Part shown: positions 56,633 to 61,544 of the stretch, in pieces | How positions within the stretch are numbered: the first letter of the stretch is position 1 | Layout of the letters: every line of letters begins with the position of its first letter | Source of the DNA: Nemertoderma westbladi | Lineage: Eukaryota; Xenacoelomorpha; Nemertodermatida; Nemertodermatidae | Length of the DNA stretch: 61,544 nucleotides | NCBI GenBank assembly: GCA_032718475.1 | Contig: JAUCBJ010003798.1 | Span: 1 to 61,544 of the forward strand | Reading direction: 5' to 3' | Notes under the pieces: generated by a model | Told to the model about the DNA's origin: nothing | Seen by the model: the letters and a program-made list of their open reading frames with translations, nothing else | Database searches by the model: none | Translations under genes and position numbers: made by a program

Positions 56633-56669
56633 CGCCACTGACATTTCCTCAGAGAAAATGTCAGTGGCG
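56633..56669. repeat. Strong short hairpin
   Basis: CGCCACTGACATTTCCTC / GAAAATGTCAGTGGCG form an ~16-bp stem with one mismatch and a loop of a few bases. It may be a MITE core. Confidence 0.8.
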
Positions 56670-57454
56670 ATTTGTATAGGCCAAAGTGAATTGAATAGCC
56701 AAAGGGCATTTTTTACCCAGACCCATAGCATGGAACCCCAGCACAAAGTCAAGGCGTGTAAAAGAATGTCTAAAATTATCATAGTCACACAGGACGACGG
56801 TACATAATATGAGAGATTGTCGAAAAATATCAAAAGTAATCCCCTTGGGCGCTTGGGGTATTATTTTACCCCACGTTACCGGGGGAGGGTTAACCCAAAC
56901 AGAACAGCCAAGTACAGAAGTAGCAATTCACAATGTCAATGGGTACCAGTCTGCCAGTACCGGTACGTGGTACCGCTATTTACAGACTTAATACCTACTG
57001 CTTCTACGTACTACAGTCAGACAGTCGACAGTACCGGTACCGCGGTACCGGTCCGGTAGGTAATGCTGTAATGGAATGTAATTGCACTCCAAATAATTGC
57101 ACCGACAAATAAAATAATTAATTATTTAAAATTAATCTTAATGACATACCGGTACATATTCACAAAATGAAATTAAATCAGACCTTTAATCTGTTAATTA
57201 AACAATTATATGTATGGAGGGAGAAGATAACCCAGGCAATGTTGCACTTACGAGCGTATCTCTATTGGAATTAAGTAAAAATATTGCAAACTAAAAAAAT
57301 AAAATGGTAAAACACAAAAGGTAATCGTTTTCGTTCCGTTTTCGTTTTATTTGTTTTATTTAGGCCTACTTCAAGCATTGTTACAGTCAGGGTTGGCAAC
57401 CAATGGTTTTTCTCACCATTGGTTTTTTATGGTTTTTGGGTCAGCCTAATCACC
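56670..57454. other. Spacer, no gene seen
   Basis: AT-rich with several CCGGTACCGG palindromes (for example ~57031-57055). Confidence 0.4.
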
Positions 57455-57600
57455 CAACTACACCCAACTTTCACCCAACTACACCCAACTACACCCAACT
57501 ACACCCAACTACACCCAACTTTCACCCAACTACACCCAACTTTCACCCAACTACCACCCAACTACACCCAACTTTCACCAACTACACCCAACTTCAACAC
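57455..57600. repeat. CACCCAACTA/TTCACCCAAC tandem repeat
   Basis: About 14 imperfect copies of 10-11 bp. Overlapping open frames are low-complexity artefacts. Confidence 0.9.
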
Positions 57601-57801
57601 AACAGCATCCAACTTACACCAAACTATACTGTATGGCACCTATCTTCCACAAATTACAATATGTACAGTAACAAACTCTGAACTTCTTTGAAGAATTGCT
57701 GAGATATGAACTTTTAAAAGTTGCATGTACTCGTGCTGTATTTTGCCATCACTGCCCTGCAATTATGAAAATAACTAACTAACATTTTATTTTTATTGCA
57801 G

Positions 57802-57867
57802 GTTGATTCTAGAATAATTGATGAATTTAGCAATAAATATACAAAGGAGAGACACAGAGACTATTGA
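57802..57867 (+). CDS. Candidate terminal coding exon, unknown gene
   Basis: A good acceptor (TTTTATTTTTATTGCAG) is followed in phase 0 by 21 codons, VDSRIIDEFSNKYTKERHRD plus Tyr, and TGA. An AATAAA at ~58168 could serve as the poly(A) signal. No upstream exon was found, so this may be chance. Confidence 0.25.
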   Translation, partial: VDSRIIDEFSNKYTKERHRDY

Positions 57868-58558
57868 CGAACGATCCAGATACCTATAGATGTCTACACA
57901 TACCACGCATCAAAACTCCAAACTAAGCTACAGTACAAACTAAACTGGCGCTGTGGGATTGCGGTGAAAATGAAAACGGTATTGATACACAGGAGGGTCA
58001 CCGTCACAGCCTTAACGACGAAATCGCATTATTGGAAACTTCTGCTGTGGGAATAGCAATGCAGATAATTCGTACAAAGTTAATGGACATAAGTTCTATA
58101 TTATACAGTATGTTTAATGCAATTATAATAATGTAATTATCCTTTATGTATCATAAAATACAAGAAAATAAACTGTAACATTATTTTCAGCTTCTTTATC
58201 TTAAACTTTATGGCCTTTATACTGTATTAATTAATTTTTAACGAAACAACAGAAATAATTTTAGAACTTTTTACATTTCTCATTACATTTTACATGTCTC
58301 AAGTTTACACTCCATTTGGCTCCCTGATCCAATCTTAATGGTTAGCAAATAAAGTACTTTCTGTATAATATAGGCGAATAATAAATTTCTCATGGAACCA
58401 AAATAATAAACGAAAGATAAGATCAAATTAATATAAAGGCCACGAAGTTTAGAATAAAACTGTTGAAAATAAAGACTACTGTATGTTACAATCTTTCTTG
58501 TAATATGATACAAAGGATAATTATAATATTTTATTGTTAAATTTCTGAATTACTTAAC
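57868..58558. other. Spacer or possible 3' UTR
   Basis: AT-rich, no supported gene. Confidence 0.35.
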
Positions 58559-58643
58559 GCTTGTCCTTGGACAAGCCGTAAATATAGTACAGTCCAGCTC
58601 ACCAACAGAGTGCCATCGGATCCGATCTGAACCGATCGGATCC
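58559..58643. repeat. Two adjacent perfect palindromes
   Basis: GCTTGTCCTTGGACAAGC (58559-58576) and GGATCCGATC / GATCGGATCC (58618-58643). Confidence 0.85.
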
Positions 58644-58644
58644 A

Positions 58645-58770
58645 ACAGCTTCAAACACTTTCAGACAAACTCCAACAGTCCAACAACTTCAAACAGATTC
58701 AGACAGTTTCAAACAGATTCAGACAGTTTCAAACAGATTCAGACAGTTTCAAACAGAATCAGACAACTTC
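58645..58770. repeat. ~20-bp tandem repeat
   Basis: Four to five copies of CAGTTTCAAACAGATTCAGA. Confidence 0.9.
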
Positions 58771-60280
58771 CAACAACCTGTCAATCACTCCACCCACACT
58801 CAACCGCAACCCCAACTCAACTCCCATCTTCTTGCGCGCAGATAGAATGAAAGCGTTTGAAACTACTAAAGGAACTCCATTCATAAAGCCACAATAACGA
58901 CAGAGTGGACTGGCCACTGGCGGCGCCCTTGAACATTCACACTGTAACTTAAGCCGACCTGAAGGAACAGCCCATTAGTGAGGTCGGTATTTCTCTTTAT
59001 TCCTGCCGCTATCTTTGAATAACACAATAGCAGAAAGCTAACCAGTGGTCTACCCCCAATACAAGAAAGACAAGTTGGCTACCATTGAAATGAATGGGGA
59101 ATGGAATTTTGTGTTCACATACTAATGTTGCTTTGGGTTGGTCTAGAGCCATACAATAGAGCTTTACGGAAATACACTTCCAAATAGCCAAGCAGTGGCG
59201 GTATAGGTCCAAAATGCCCATGTAGAATTTCTTCGAATAAGGCTCAATTTCTTTAAGTTACATTAATTAAAATACTGATAAATATATTTTGCTTTTCGCA
59301 GGAGGGACAGTATCCCCCTCTACAGTTAATATAGTGTACGTACATGTGTTAGTTATAACGTTGCGTTTATTTATATTTATACAGGTTTGGATATGATCTC
59401 TACTAGTTTGATTTTTGTTTTGTCAATTAATTAATTGTGCGGTTAATTTGTCAATCACAGCCTTAATTGGCTACATTGCTTATTGTATGAATGAATATAA
59501 TTAGTTATTAAGACATTATTTTAATTAGTATCTGGTGTGATTAGGTCTACCTTTTACATAACAATAGTACCGTACGTCAATGGCGGATATACTACTACTA
59601 CTAAGTCGAGCGAACTCGGACAGTGGAAATAATATGGCATGGCAGTCACGTGAAAACAAGGGCCTTTACATTCCCAATTCTCTATCTAACGTAGGGCCCC
59701 GTCCCTACGTCCACCCTCCCTTGTGAAGGGCTAGGGGGGACTTTCGACCCATCATTACTAAAGGGTAGTGATAACATTCAAAATAAGTTTTCCCATGTAT
59801 ACGTAATTTTATTCTTAAATAGGTACTTGTTTGTTCCTAAATTCTGCCTAAATGCTGCCTTACTCAATGTTAAATAATTTATTGTTCTCGAATATTTATT
59901 TCGTAACTAGGGAACCGCTTAACTTCCGTTTCGAAGTTCGCCTTGCAGAGACTAAAGTTGCAATAACTTTTGAGTGTGTGAATGTAATTTACTCAAATAG
60001 GGTAGGTGCGCGAAAAAATAGTTGGGCTAGAAGTATTACGTGCAAATCAAAGTACGTCATTGTAATTATATTTACTGTTTGCTTAATCTGTTTCTGTTTA
60101 TATCTGTTTATGTGCAGTATTTAGTGCCCTACGTCAAAGAAACTAATATATTTATAGCATTATTTACATTTGTAATTAAATTAAGGAATTAAAAACGTGT
60201 TGGTGTTATTATATTCATTTATCGGAATTTATATTATAGGAATTAATATTCCTTTATGCATTCTAGTTAATTAATTGATA
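58771..60280. other. Spacer, no gene seen
   Basis: Open frames at 59009-59221 (minus) and 59852-60124 (plus) have no motif, splice context or composition support. Confidence 0.4.
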
Positions 60281-61544
60281 TACAGTAACGCTTTCAAATA
60301 ACGTCCTATTGGATCCTAATAGGATCCTAATAGGAACCTAATAGGAAATAAATAACCTTTAGGAAATCACTTGGAATTTGCCTAATGTAAGTCTACCTAG
60401 AGCGGCTAAATATCAAAGCTTAGAAGTGTCTGTCAATCAACCTCGAGGGATAGCTGAATGTAGTAAAGAGAGCCGCTTTGTCTAGTGGTGGAGTTGTATT
60501 TCCCTTCCCCTGACTTATCTTACAACAACGATACTCCCCATAGGCTAATGTTAAATATGCAAAGTACACACTACTGGCTGTAACTCAACATCTGGACAAA
60601 TTAACTACCATACGGTAAAGGTAACGCCGATTGTGTAAAATAGGCCCGCCAACACGTTGAGTGAGCCTCAACAAGTAGTTGGGCTGCTAAAGCGTAATCT
60701 GATTGTAATCGGACGTCAAACTTTTAATAATTTTATTTAAATTATTGTGCGAACTTTTTAGATCTGGCGATTTTACCATTTCCATGGTATAATAAATATA
60801 ATTTATAATTAATATTAATATCAATATGCTTGGAGAGTTGAATGTGCTTTGTGGGTGTAGCAAATATAGCACATTTATTTAGTCGCCCAGTTTTATCCCC
60901 TGTCTAATTATTAATTAAACTAATAAATTAAAATAAACTAATATTTATTCTATTAATAATTACACAAACATTACACAAACACAAACTCTTTATTACTCTA
61001 AATATGTTCAATAGTAATAAATACAGTGTGTGATCCTACATTTATTTGTAAGTTGAATACGATTTTAAATTATTACAGAGCCTACCAGCCCACGGACGTT
61101 AACTATGTGCGGATGTGTGTGGATTTCATCTATTGAGTTTATATTTTAAATATTATTTAGGTCAAAGGCTGGCAATACAAGGTACAGTAGGAGTGTAATC
61201 TTCCATCGATATCCATACCTCAATGTAATGAACTGAACACTACGCAAACTTTATGCTGAGTCTAGTCCATTCTATACATCTTAATGATTGACAGGATAGA
61301 GAAGAAGTAGACCAGCACAAGCATAGTCGGAGTCAGTCCACCTTCCAGACATCAAAGTAAGCGCCGATTTCCAAGTAAATTCCTAATGAAATCCAAGTCA
61401 AATCCTAAGTGCCTCCAAGTCTGGAATTTGGGCTAAATTTCATTTCCAATTAAATCCTAACTCCAATAGTAGTGAATCAGTGACTTGGATCCTAATAGGA
61501 TCCTATTAGGTTCCAATACGACGTTATTTGAAAGCGGTACTGTA
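60281..61544. mobile_element. TA-flanked non-autonomous element with mariner-like ends
   Basis: The left terminus TACAGTAACGCTTTCAAATA + ACGTC is repeated inverted at the window end (...GACGTTATTTGAAAGCGG TACTGTA), and the inner ends share GGATCCTAATAGG-type repeats. CAGT ends with TA on both sides fit Tc1/mariner target choice. The 1.26 kb has no transposase frame. The window ends exactly at or just inside the terminus. Confidence 0.78.

Noticed and set aside
59852-60124. 90-codon frame with a hydrophobic C-terminus
   Set aside because: AT-rich composition gives hydrophobic codons by chance; no homologue recognised or splice context.

Overview
This is animal (metazoan) genomic DNA, not microbial. 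It has spliced exons with GT-AG junctions, several classes of retrotransposon, tRNA-derived SINE sequence, large satellite arrays and AT-rich spacer. Repeated TAGGCCTA- and CCGGTACCGG-like words and the transposon mix fit a marine invertebrate, but I cannot name the species. Most of the window is transposable-element and satellite sequence. Two host genes are well supported, both on the minus strand.

Host gene 1 is a nicotinic-type Cys-loop receptor subunit and is easy to miss because its exons are only 61-221 bp. Signal-peptide exon 1 (26422-26482), exon 2 (26002-26165), exon 3 (23045-23184) and Cys-loop exon 4 (5502-5722) join in perfect phase through GT/AG sites and give the first 195 codons. 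The transmembrane exons must lie left of the window. Its introns hold nearly everything from 1 to 26 kb. The >5.5 kb intron 4 holds a nearly complete non-LTR element (LINE-A, 1-~5400). The 17.3 kb intron 3 holds a foldback element, a 45-bp minisatellite, a decayed unidentified coding region (9153-10704), a BEL/Pao retrotransposon (12446-19050) and a rearranged Penelope-like element (19231-22560). The 2.8 kb intron 2 holds a 44-bp minisatellite and a LINE fragment. The 256-bp intron 1 holds a C26/G15 hairpin. Host gene 2 is an intronless, full-length ATP9/Neo1-class P4-ATPase (51527-54868).

From 26.5 to 43 kb is a transposon graveyard. It contains a fossil LINE-B (27205-27545), a SINE split by LINE-B1 with a 59-bp target duplication (29271-31180), a degenerate BEL/Pao copy with a deleted RT core (BEL-2a, 32513-38300), and a second related copy on the other strand (BEL-2b, 38476-42003) that is itself interrupted by LINE-B2 with a 13-bp target duplication.

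From 43.6 to 48.0 kb is a ~4.4 kb satellite of 42/44-bp monomers with higher-order periods of ~343 and ~688 bp. From 48.6 to 51.2 kb is a TTAA-flanked DNA element with G-run-bearing inverted ends and a 41-bp minisatellite inside. The right end (55-61.5 kb) is gene-poor, with small MITEs, a LINE C-terminal scrap, low-complexity repeats, one weak candidate terminal exon (57802-57867) and a ~1.26 kb TA-flanked element with mariner-like ends that closes exactly at the window end.

I found no CRISPR array, operon or novel multi-gene system. The most notable discoveries are the split receptor gene, the intronless ATP9 gene, the TTAA element and the permuted Penelope copy.
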